From NCBI GenBank assembly GCA_019739225.1, contig JAHHDT010000005.1, positions 124,001 through 188,000 of the forward strand: a stretch of DNA of 64,000 nt, read 5' to 3'. This DNA comes from Aquamicrobium sp. (lineage in GTDB: Bacteria > Pseudomonadota > Alphaproteobacteria > Rhizobiales > Rhizobiaceae). The position numbers and the translations under genes were made by a program. Positions 1-6,897 of this stretch are shown here, piece after piece (the first letter of the stretch is position 1; every line of letters begins with the position of its first letter). Under the pieces are notes generated by a model. The model ran no database searches. It was not told the origin of the DNA and saw only the letters and a list, made by a program, of their open reading frames with translations.

Positions 1-338
1 CCAACTTCTTCGGCGGCGACGTGATGATGACCAATCGCACCGATGCGGTGAAGAAATTGCCTAAGTGGGAGCATGCCTTCGCCGTGCCCAATCAGCAGCA
101 CGCGCAGGGCATGATGGCGAACTACCGCGCGTCGGGTCTCGCCGACATGGCGCTGGGCATTCTGGAGGACCGGCCGCATCGCTGCTCGCTGGAGCTTTCG
201 CTGCACGTCATCGACGTGATGACCGGCATCCTGCGTTCGGGCGAGACCGGCAGGTTTGTTGCCATGCGCACGACCTGCGAGCGGCCGGAAGCGCTTTCGC
301 CCGCGCAGGCCAAGGCTATGCTAGCGCGGAAGAAATAG
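1..338 (+). CDS. Gfo/Idh/MocA-family oxidoreductase, 3' end only
   Basis: The gene enters from outside the window; its reading frame begins at base 3 and ends at TAG 336-338, leaving about 111 residues of the C-terminus. The visible part contains GLADMALGILEDRPHRCSLE followed by a 'VIDVMTGILRSGETGRFV' helix, which is typical of the end of the C-terminal alpha/beta domain of NAD(P)-dependent Gfo/Idh/MocA sugar oxidoreductases. The Rossmann domain is not in the window, so the substrate cannot be judged. A perfect 12-bp hairpin separates it from the aldo/keto reductase gene, which lies on the same strand and probably in the same operon. The family call is fairly safe; the specific function is unknown. 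Confidence 0.7.
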   Translation, partial: NFFGGDVMMTNRTDAVKKLPKWEHAFAVPNQQHAQGMMANYRASGLADMALGILEDRPHRCSLELSLHVIDVMTGILRSGETGRFVAMRTTCERPEALSPAQAKAMLARKK

Positions 339-345
339 TTACGAC

Positions 346-374
346 GGGGCCGGCGCGTTTTCCGCGCCGGCCCC
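346..374 (+). terminator. Perfect 12-bp intercistronic hairpin
   Basis: Arms GGGGCCGGCGCG (346-357) and CGCGCCGGCCCC (363-374) enclose loop TTTTC. No T-run follows and the next gene starts 17 bases later, so it is more likely an RNA-processing or attenuating hairpin than a full intrinsic terminator. Confidence 0.6.
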
Positions 375-391
375 TCGTGAAAGGAACCGAC

Positions 392-1438
392 ATGACCTGG
401 CAGCCAGCCGATACCCGCTACGACACCATGACCTACAACCGCTGCGGTCGGTCCGGTCTCAAGCTGCCTGCCATCTCGCTGGGACTTTGGCACAATTTCG
501 GTGGCGACACGCCGCATGAGACCAAGCGGGCCATCTGCCGCAAGGCCTTCGATCTCGGCATCACCCATTTCGATCTCGCCAACAATTACGGCCCGCCTCC
601 GGGCTCTGCCGAAGTCGCCTTTGGCGAGATGCTGCGCGATGATTTCGCCGGCTATCGCGACGAGATGATCATCTCGACGAAGGCCGGCTACAATATGTGG
701 CCCGGCCCTTATGGCGAATGGGGCAGCCGCAAATACGTGCTCGCCTCGCTCGACCAGAGCCTCAAGCGGATGGGGCTAGACTATGTCGACATCTTCTACT
801 CGCATCGCTTCGATCCCGAGACGCCGCTTGAAGAGACGATGACTGCGCTCGACCATGCCGTGCGCTCCGGCAAGGCGCTCTATGTCGGCCTTTCCTCCTA
901 CAATTCGAAGCGCACGCGCGAGGCGGTGGCGATCCTCAAGGAACTCGGCACGCCGTGCCTGATCCATCAGCCCTCCTATTCGATGATCAATCGCTGGGTT
1001 GAGGAGGACGGCCTGCTCGACACGCTCGACGATCTCGGCGTGGGCTCGATCGTCTTCTCGCCGCTCGCGCAGGGCATGCTGACCGGCAAATATCTCGGCG
1101 GCATCCCCGACGACGCGCGCGCGGCGCAGGGCAAATCACTGCGTCCCGGCTTCCTCAACGAGAAGAACCTGGAAAACATCCGCGCCCTCAACGAGATCGC
1201 TTCGCGGCGCGGCCAGACGCTTGCCCAGATGGCGCTGGCCTGGGTGCTGCGTGGCGGCCGCGTAACCACGGCGCTGATCGGCGCCAGCCGTCCGGAGCAG
1301 GTGGAAGATTGCGTCGGCGCGCTCGCGAATCCGAGTTTCACGCCCGAGGAGCTCGCCGAGATCGATCAGTTCGCCAAGGATGCCGACATCAACCTGTGGG
1401 CGGCATCCGCCGAACGCGAAGGGCCGCAGAGGAAGTAG
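392..1438 (+). CDS. Aldo/keto reductase, YghZ / L-glyceraldehyde-3-phosphate reductase type
   Basis: This is a 348-residue cytosolic NADPH-dependent aldo/keto reductase with a TIM-barrel fold. The catalytic tetrad is visible as D61, Y66 (in FDLANNYG), K97 (in STKAGYN) and H138 (in YSHRFDP). The cofactor-binding end is also present (GVGSIVFSPLAQGML and ALIGASRPEQVED). The early motif RCGRSGLKLPAISLGLWHNF is characteristic of the E. coli YghZ/Gpr group, which reduces L-glyceraldehyde 3-phosphate and methylglyoxal-like aldehydes. Start ATG 392 is preceded by AAAGGA; a long in-frame extension upstream has no support. The next gene begins directly after its stop, so the two are co-translated. A role in detoxifying or using an aldehyde from sugar breakdown is inferred. 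Confidence 0.85.
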   Translation: MTWQPADTRYDTMTYNRCGRSGLKLPAISLGLWHNFGGDTPHETKRAICRKAFDLGITHFDLANNYGPPPGSAEVAFGEMLRDDFAGYRDEMIISTKAGYNMWPGPYGEWGSRKYVLASLDQSLKRMGLDYVDIFYSHRFDPETPLEETMTALDHAVRSGKALYVGLSSYNSKRTREAVAILKELGTPCLIHQPSYSMINRWVEEDGLLDTLDDLGVGSIVFSPLAQGMLTGKYLGGIPDDARAAQGKSLRPGFLNEKNLENIRALNEIASRRGQTLAQMALAWVLRGGRVTTALIGASRPEQVEDCVGALANPSFTPEELAEIDQFAKDADINLWAASAEREGPQRK

Positions 1439-3046
1439 ATGATCCGCAACCCGATCCTGCCCGGCTTCAATCCGGATCCCTCGATCTGCAGGGTCGGTGA
1501 CGACTACTATATCGCGACCTCAACCTTCGAGTGGTATCCGGGCGTGCAGCTCCATCACTCGAAGGATCTCGTCAACTGGCGGCTGGTCGGGCGGCCGCTC
1601 GATCGCGCGAGCCAGCTCGACATGCGCGGCAATCCGGACTCCGGCGGCATCTGGGCGCCGTGCCTGTCCTATGCCGACGGGCTGTTCTGGCTAATCTACA
1701 CCGACGTCAAACGCATCGACGGGGCCTTCAAGGATACCCACAACTACATCGTCACCGCGCCGTCCATCGAGGGGCCGTGGTCCGACCCGGTCTATGTCAA
1801 TTCGTCCGGCTTCGACCCGTCGCTTTTTCACGACGACGATGGCCGCAAATGGTTCCTCAACATGGTCTGGAACCATGTTTCGTCGGGCGTGGGCGGGCAA
1901 CCCAAGCATCCCTCCTTTGCCGGCATTCTGTTGCAGGAGTGGGATGCGAAGGCGAAGACGCTGGTTGGCGAGGCGCGCAACATCTTCGCCGGGAGCCCGC
2001 ACGGGCTCGTCGAGGGGCCGCATCTCTTCAAGCGTGCCGGATGGTATTATCTGACGACTGCGGAGGGCGGCACCGGCTACGACCATGCCGTCACCATGGC
2101 ACGCTCCCGGGCCATCGACGGACCCTACGAGCTGCATCCGCGCACCCATCTCATCACTTCGAAGGACGATCCTGACGCAGTTCTCCAACGGGCAGGGCAC
2201 GGCCAGCTTGTGGAGACGCCGAACGGCGAAATTTACCACACGCATCTGACCTCGCGGCCGCTGCCCGGCTCGCGGCGCTCGCCGCTCGGAAGGGAAACGG
2301 CGATCCAGAAATGTGTCTGGAAGGAGGATGGCTGGCTCTATCTGGAGCAAGGCGGCCAGGTGCCGGCGGTCGAGGTCCCCGGGCCGCTGGATGTGCATCC
2401 TGTTGATGCACCAGCCGTCGAGCGATACGATTTCGACGACAGGAAGCTGCCACTCGAATTCCAATGGCTGCGCACGCCGGATTGGCAGCGGCTGTTCTCG
2501 TTGAGCGACCGCCCGGGCTTCCTGCGGCTGTTCGGCCGCGAGTCGATCGGGAGCTGGTATGAACAGGCGCTCGTCGCACGGCGGCAGGACGTCTTTTCCT
2601 TCCGCGCCGAGACTCGGCTCGACTATGAGCCCAAAACGTTCCAGCAGGCCGCCGGCCTCGTCCACTACTACAATCGGCACAAGTTCCATTTTCTCGCCGT
2701 CACTCACGACGCGTACCACGGCCGCGTGCTGACCGTAATGAGCTGTCCCGGAGACTGGCCCGACGGCAGGCTCACCTTTCCGCTTGGCCAACCGATCCCG
2801 CTGCCGGGCGATGCTCCCGTCACCCTGGCAGCCGAGGTTCGTGGCGCGACCCTGGCCTTCAGCTACCAGCGCGACGGCCAGTGGATTCAGGTCGGGCCGA
2901 CGCTCGACGCGAGCGTGATCTCGGACGAAGGCGGCCGCGGCGAACACGGCTCCTTTACCGGGGCCTTTGTCGGCATGGCCGCGTTCGATACCAGCGGCAG
3001 CGGCCTTCATGCCGATTTCGACTGGTTCAGCTACGAGCGCGGGTGA
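1439..3046 (+). CDS. Glycoside hydrolase family 43 beta-xylosidase / alpha-L-arabinofuranosidase
   Basis: This 535-residue protein starts at the base after the preceding stop codon. The N-terminal five-bladed propeller of family GH43 carries the three catalytic carboxylates: D13 in FNPDPS (base), D126 in GFDPSLF (pKa modulator) and E192 in LVEGPHL (acid). Residues from about 315 to the end form the beta-sandwich seen in GH43 subfamily 11 xylosidases, whose usual length is 530-550. No signal peptide is visible, so it should act in the cytoplasm on imported xylo- or arabino-oligosaccharides. Its position between an aldo/keto reductase and a sugar isomerase/epimerase fits a pentose-polymer utilisation operon. 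Xylosidase versus arabinofuranosidase activity cannot be separated by eye. Confidence 0.9.
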   Translation: MIRNPILPGFNPDPSICRVGDDYYIATSTFEWYPGVQLHHSKDLVNWRLVGRPLDRASQLDMRGNPDSGGIWAPCLSYADGLFWLIYTDVKRIDGAFKDTHNYIVTAPSIEGPWSDPVYVNSSGFDPSLFHDDDGRKWFLNMVWNHVSSGVGGQPKHPSFAGILLQEWDAKAKTLVGEARNIFAGSPHGLVEGPHLFKRAGWYYLTTAEGGTGYDHAVTMARSRAIDGPYELHPRTHLITSKDDPDAVLQRAGHGQLVETPNGEIYHTHLTSRPLPGSRRSPLGRETAIQKCVWKEDGWLYLEQGGQVPAVEVPGPLDVHPVDAPAVERYDFDDRKLPLEFQWLRTPDWQRLFSLSDRPGFLRLFGRESIGSWYEQALVARRQDVFSFRAETRLDYEPKTFQQAAGLVHYYNRHKFHFLAVTHDAYHGRVLTVMSCPGDWPDGRLTFPLGQPIPLPGDAPVTLAAEVRGATLAFSYQRDGQWIQVGPTLDASVISDEGGRGEHGSFTGAFVGMAAFDTSGSGLHADFDWFSYERG

Positions 3047-3873
3047 TGAAGAGCGAAATCGTCATCCACGAACCCGCGACGGGTGGCGTACGCGTGGTCT
3101 ACGCCACCGACGCATTGATAGAGGCGCCAAACTGGTCGCCCGACGGGACGTTTCTCGTGTTCAATGGCGATGGTCTGATCTGGCGGCTCGATCTCGCAGA
3201 CGGCGCGAAACCGCAACGCATCGATACCCGCTTCGCCACGGCCTGCAACAACGATCACGGCATCTCGCCGGACGGCACCACGCTCGTCATCAGCGACAAG
3301 ACCGAAACCGGGCAGTCCTGCATCTACACGCTGCCCATCGATGGTGGCGTGCCGAGGCGGATCACGGACAACGTACCGTCGTGGTGGCATGGCTGGTCGC
3401 CCGACGGCAGGACGTTGGCCTACGCGGCGGCGCGCGATGACGGCATGGACATCTACACTGTCGGGTCCTCCGGCGGCGAAGAGACCCGGATCACCGATGG
3501 TGGCGGTCATTATGACGGGCCGGACTACACACCGGACGGGAAATGGATATGGTTCAATTCCGACCGGGGCGGAACGATGCAGCTATGGCGCGTTCGGACC
3601 GACGGCAGCGGCATCGAGCAGATGTCGAATGACGACCGCGTGAACTGGTTCCCGCACCCTTCGCCCGATGGAAATGCGGTGCTCTATCTGGCTTACGAGG
3701 CGGGCACGGAAGGCCATCCGCGCGACAGAGACGTGGAGCTGCGCCTGATGAACCCCGAGGGCGGCGGCATCCGCACCGCCGTCTCGCTGTTTGGCGGGCA
3801 GGGGTCGATCAATGTGCCCTGCTGGGCACCGGACTCGACTGCCTTCGCTTACGTGCGCTACGCGCGCCCGTGA
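3046..3873 (+). CDS. TolB-like six-bladed beta-propeller protein, cytoplasmic
   Basis: The protein has 275 residues and its start overlaps the GH43 stop (TGATG). It is built of repeated PD40/WD40-like blades of the form 'P.WSPDGT.L.F..', seen five to six times (APNWSPDGTFLVFNGDG, HGISPDGTTLVISD, HGWSPDGRTLAYA, PDYTPDGKWIWFNSD, PHPSPDGNAVLYLAY, PCWAPDSTAFAYV). No signal peptide or lipobox is present, unlike true TolB, so it is not the Tol-Pal component. Small propellers of this kind recur in rhizobial sugar clusters, where they may be lyases (oligogalacturonate-lyase fold) or accessory proteins. The function remains unassigned; the operon suggests a carbohydrate ligand. Confidence 0.75.
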   Translation: MKSEIVIHEPATGGVRVVYATDALIEAPNWSPDGTFLVFNGDGLIWRLDLADGAKPQRIDTRFATACNNDHGISPDGTTLVISDKTETGQSCIYTLPIDGGVPRRITDNVPSWWHGWSPDGRTLAYAAARDDGMDIYTVGSSGGEETRITDGGGHYDGPDYTPDGKWIWFNSDRGGTMQLWRVRTDGSGIEQMSNDDRVNWFPHPSPDGNAVLYLAYEAGTEGHPRDRDVELRLMNPEGGGIRTAVSLFGGQGSINVPCWAPDSTAFAYVRYARP

Positions 3874-3898
3874 AATCGACACAGGAAAGGAACATGAC

Positions 3899-4957
3899 AT
3901 GCCGGCTACGATGAAGGGCCCTGCGATCTTTCTGGCGCAATTCGCTGGTGACGAGGCGCCGTTCAACACGCTGCCATCGATCGCCAGGTGGGCAGCGGGA
4001 CACGGCTACAAGGGCATTCAGGTGCCGAGCAATGACGGGCGCCTCTTCGACCTGGAAAAGGCGGCGTCTTCGAAGGACTACTGCGACGAGGTCAAGGGCG
4101 TCTGCGCCGAGGCGGGCGTGGAGATCACCGAATTGTCCACCCACATCCAGGGCCAGCTCGTTGCGGTCCACCCGGCCTACGACGCTCAGTTCGACGGATT
4201 CGCGCCGGAGAAGGTGCGCGGCAATCCCAAGGCGCGGCAGGCATGGGCCGTCGAGCAGATGAAGCTTGCGGCGAAGGCGTCGCAGAACCTCGGGCTCAAG
4301 GCGAGCGTGTCCTTCACCGGTTCGCTGGCCTTCCCCTATCTCTATCCCTGGCCGCAGCGCCCGGCCGGCCTCGTCGAGGAGGCATTCGGCGAACTCGGCA
4401 AGCGCTGGAAACCGATCCTCGACGCCTATGAGGATGCCGACTGCGATCTCGGTTTCGAAATCCATCCGGGCGAGGACGTTTTCGACGGCGCGACTTTCGA
4501 GATGTTCCTCGACGCCGTCGGCGGCCACAAGCGCTGCACGATCAACTACGACCCGTCGCACTTCCTGCTGCAGCAGCTCGACTACCTCGCCTTCATCGAC
4601 ATCTATCACGAGCGCATTTCGGCATTCCACGTGAAGGATGCCGAGTTCAATCCGACCGGCCGGCAGGGCGTCTATTCGGGCTATCAGGGCTGGACCGAGC
4701 GGGCCGGCCGCTTTCGTTCGCTGGGTGACGGCCAGGTCGATTTCGGCGGCATCTTCTCGAAGCTGGCGCAGTATGGTTACGACCGCTGGGCGGTGCTCGA
4801 ATGGGAATGCTGCCTCAAGCACCCCGAGGACGGGGCGGCAGAAGGCGCGCCCTTCATTAAACGTCACATTATCCGCGTCACCGAGAAGGCATTCGACGAT
4901 TTCGCCGATTCGGGCGTCGACCGCGCCGCGCTGCGCAGGATGATGGGCATAGGATAA
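3899..4957 (+). CDS. Sugar phosphate isomerase/epimerase, xylose-isomerase-like TIM barrel
   Basis: This 352-residue protein belongs to the AP-endonuclease-2 / xylose-isomerase-like TIM-barrel superfamily. Metal-binding segments are recognisable: [14 protein letters not shown] (Glu and His), NYDPSHFLL (Asp and His), FHVKDAEF (His and Asp) and [15 protein letters not shown] (Glu). Similar proteins in sugar operons act as keto-sugar or sugar-phosphate isomerases, epimerases or 3-keto-sugar-processing enzymes. Start ATG 3899 sits behind AGGAAAGG; an ATG at 3894 is out of frame. It follows the propeller gene by 25 bases and precedes rpe. A Gfo/Idh dehydrogenase upstream plus this family is a common pairing in inositol and 3-keto-glycoside metabolism. 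Confidence 0.8.
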   Translation: MPATMKGPAIFLAQFAGDEAPFNTLPSIARWAAGHGYKGIQVPSNDGRLFDLEKAASSKDYCDEVKGVCAEAGVEITELSTHIQGQLVAVHPAYDAQFDGFAPEKVRGNPKARQAWAVEQMKLAAKASQNLGLKASVSFTGSLAFPYLYPWPQRPAGLVEEAFGELGKRWKPILDAYEDADCDLGFEIHPGEDVFDGATFEMFLDAVGGHKRCTINYDPSHFLLQQLDYLAFIDIYHERISAFHVKDAEFNPTGRQGVYSGYQGWTERAGRFRSLGDGQVDFGGIFSKLAQYGYDRWAVLEWECCLKHPEDGAAEGAPFIKRHIIRVTEKAFDDFADSGVDRAALRRMMGIG

Positions 4958-4996
4958 GGACTTCGGCCTCTCGACAACAGCGAACGCACACGCTAG

Positions 4997-5026
4997 GCGG
5001 ACGGCAGATCAACGGGAGCCGTCCGC
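4997..5026 (+). promoter_or_regulatory. Hairpin in the rpe leader abutting the start codon
   Basis: Arms GCGGACGGC (4997-5005) and GCCGTCCGC (5018-5026) enclose a 12-base loop ending in GGGA. The only Shine-Dalgarno-like sequence, GGGAG at 5014-5018, spans the loop and the base of the 3' arm, and the ATG begins two bases after the stem. It may be the tail of an upstream terminator or a structure that limits rpe translation. Confidence 0.5.
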
Positions 5027-5027
5027 A

Positions 5028-5711
5028 ATGACCGGAACCATCATCGCACCGTCCGTGCTTTCGGCCGACTTTTCCCGGCTCGGTGACGAGGTCGAGGCGG
5101 TGGTTGCCGCAGGCGCCGACTGGATTCATCTCGATGTCATGGACGGACATTTCGTACCGAACATCACCTTCGGCCCGCCCATCATCAAGGCGATCCGCAA
5201 CCGCACCGACAAGGTGTTCGACTGCCATCTCATGATTGCGCCGACGGACGCCTATCTGGCCGCCTTCGCGGATGCCGGTTGCGACATCATCACCGTCCAT
5301 GCCGAGGCCGGCCCCCACCTCGACCGCTCGCTGCAGGCGATCAAGGCGCTCGGCAAGAAGGCTGGTGTGTCGCTAAACCCGTCGACGCCGGAAAACGTCA
5401 TCGAATACGTGCTCGACCGGCTCGACCTCGTGCTTCTGATGACCGTCAATCCCGGCTTCGGCGGGCAGGCTTTCATTCCCTCGGTCGTGGAAAAAGTGCG
5501 CCGCGTTAAGGCGCTGATCGGCGACCGGCCGATCGACATAGAGATCGATGGCGGCGTGACGCCGGAAACGGCTCCGCTGGTCACGAAGGCCGGTGCGAAC
5601 GTGCTTGTCGCAGGCTCGGCGGTGTTCAAGGGCGGATCGAAAGACGCCTATGCCACGAACATCTCCGCCATCCGTTCCGCGGCGGATACAGCCGTGGGGC
5701 GGATGGTTTAG
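5028..5711 (+). CDS. rpe: Ribulose-phosphate 3-epimerase
   Basis: This 227-residue enzyme interconverts D-ribulose 5-phosphate and D-xylulose 5-phosphate in the pentose phosphate pathway. The family signature is complete: [10 protein letters not shown] at the N-terminus, metal ligands and acid/base residues H34 and D36 in [13 protein letters not shown]67 in DCHLMI and D174 in IEIDGGV, plus the flexible loop [10 protein letters not shown] and the phosphate-binding segment VAGSAVFKG. Length and sequence match bacterial Rpe. It lies 70 bases after the isomerase/epimerase gene on the same strand, so pentose released by the GH43 enzyme could enter central metabolism here. It may be either the sole housekeeping copy or an operon-linked paralogue. 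Confidence 0.96.
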   Translation: MTGTIIAPSVLSADFSRLGDEVEAVVAAGADWIHLDVMDGHFVPNITFGPPIIKAIRNRTDKVFDCHLMIAPTDAYLAAFADAGCDIITVHAEAGPHLDRSLQAIKALGKKAGVSLNPSTPENVIEYVLDRLDLVLLMTVNPGFGGQAFIPSVVEKVRRVKALIGDRPIDIEIDGGVTPETAPLVTKAGANVLVAGSAVFKGGSKDAYATNISAIRSAADTAVGRMV

Positions 5712-5728
5712 GAAACGTCGGCATCCTT

Positions 5729-6358
5729 TCAGCGGGCGGTGGTCCACCCGAACCAGACCGCGACGAGCGCCAGCAGGGCTGAAAGTGAGCGTCGCGCAAT
5801 CCGTTCCCGGCGCGGGTCATTCAGCAGCGGTTCGAGCGCACCGGCTAGGACGACGATGCCCGCGTGAATGAGTGTTGCGACCAACACATAGACGACGGTC
5901 AGCGTCACGGTCTGCGCCAGGAGGGCCCCGGCAGCGTCGATGAATGTCGGCAGCACGGCGACGTAGAACATCGCGGCCTTCGGGTTGAGCAGGTTGGTGA
6001 CGAGCCCGCGCAGGAAGTAACGGCCTCCGACCCTGGCATCCGATGCCACGACATCGCCGCCGCCGCGCCATCCGTCCCAGGCGAGATAGAGCATGAAGGC
6101 CACGCCGGCCCAGCGCAGGATTTCGTATGCAAGCGGCGAAGCGCTGATGAGCTCCGCGACGCCGAAAGCTGCCGCGAACCCGATCACGGCCAGACCAAGC
6201 GCGACGCCGGCAACGGTAGCGAAGCCGACGCGTCGTCCCTCCGACGCCGAAACCAGCGCCAGATAGGTCATGTTAGGGCCGGGTGTCAGCTCGATGATCG
6301 TCGAGGCGAGCGCGAAGGAGAGCAGTGTGGTCGGGGGAACGGCTAGAAATTGATCCAT
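5729..6358 (-). CDS. LysE/RhtB-family amino-acid exporter
   Basis: This is a 209-residue inner-membrane protein with about six hydrophobic helices. The family hallmark TPGPNMTYLAL follows the first helix, and LRGLVTNLLNPKAAMFYVAVLP matches the conserved NPK region of LysE/RhtB exporters. Such proteins export basic amino acids, homoserine, threonine or related metabolites in exchange for protons. The start MDQFLAVPP (6358) is chosen because the longer in-frame start adds a low-complexity Ser/Arg stretch not seen in the family. It is the last gene of a leftward series after polA and the macro-domain gene, and converges on rpe with 17 bases between. The substrate is unknown. Confidence 0.85.
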   Translation of the reverse strand: MDQFLAVPPTTLLSFALASTIIELTPGPNMTYLALVSASEGRRVGFATVAGVALGLAVIGFAAAFGVAELISASPLAYEILRWAGVAFMLYLAWDGWRGGGDVVASDARVGGRYFLRGLVTNLLNPKAAMFYVAVLPTFIDAAGALLAQTVTLTVVYVLVATLIHAGIVVLAGALEPLLNDPRRERIARRSLSALLALVAVWFGWTTAR

Positions 6359-6395
6359 GCACGACTGCCTTCGGCCAACGGCTCTCCGTCCCAGA

Positions 6396-6866
6396 CTACT
6401 CCCGCTCGAACTCGTCGCGGAAGATTTCGTAGACGACAAACCTCGTCAAGCCGTCCGACAGATGTTCGATGAGTATTGGACGCACATCTTCGCGCCACGA
6501 GAGTTTGCCAAGCCCGGCACCGATCTTGGGAAGCGCCACCGATCCGACTCCATGTTCGGCGGCCCATTTGGCCAACGCTCGGACCGATCTGCGCAGATAG
6601 ACAAGTTTCGCATGATACATGTCAGGCTGGGTGGCGAGATAAACGAAGCCGGGGCGCGCAGGAGCAGGGTCGATCACCCAGATGTCGCCACCGGCAAATT
6701 TTCGCGTCCGTGCATGTTTTTTGAAAGCGGCCTGCACCTCGGGCCAGCGTCGGCTTATCTTGAGCGCCAAGCCGGTTCCAAGGCCCTCCTGATTTCCCTC
6801 GGCTACACCTTGCGCAATATATTGCTCGGGCGCGTCGAGAAGGCTTCCGGCGACGAATTCGATCAT
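6396..6866 (-). CDS. Macro-domain (Appr-1''-p processing) protein
   Basis: This 156-residue single-domain protein resembles the macro fold that binds ADP-ribose. The N-terminus FVAGSLLDAPEQYIAQGVAE and GTGLALKI match the first ADP-ribose-binding loop, and VALPKIGAGLGKLSW matches the phosphate-binding loop of the Poa1p/TARG1 branch. At the positions of TARG1's catalytic Lys (after the 'YL.T' strand) and Asp (GLDRL), this protein has Q and G, so TARG1-like deacylation is doubtful. It may hydrolyse ADP-ribose-1''-phosphate or simply bind ADP-ribose. The gene follows polA by 31 bases, which invites a DNA-damage link, but co-transcription is only inferred. Confidence 0.75.
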   Translation of the reverse strand: MIEFVAGSLLDAPEQYIAQGVAEGNQEGLGTGLALKISRRWPEVQAAFKKHARTRKFAGGDIWVIDPAPARPGFVYLATQPDMYHAKLVYLRRSVRALAKWAAEHGVGSVALPKIGAGLGKLSWREDVRPILIEHLSDGLTRFVVYEIFRDEFERE

Positions 6867-6897
6867 GGCAAGAGGGCAAGGATGCTATCGGCAGGCC

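Noticed and set aside
1691-3010. Open frame of 439 codons antisense to the GH43 gene
   Set aside because: No motifs or ribosome site; the sense frame carries all three GH43 catalytic residues.
3046-3873. Tol-Pal component TolB
   Set aside because: Only the propeller blades resemble TolB; there is no signal peptide or N-terminal TolB domain, and no tol or pal neighbours.
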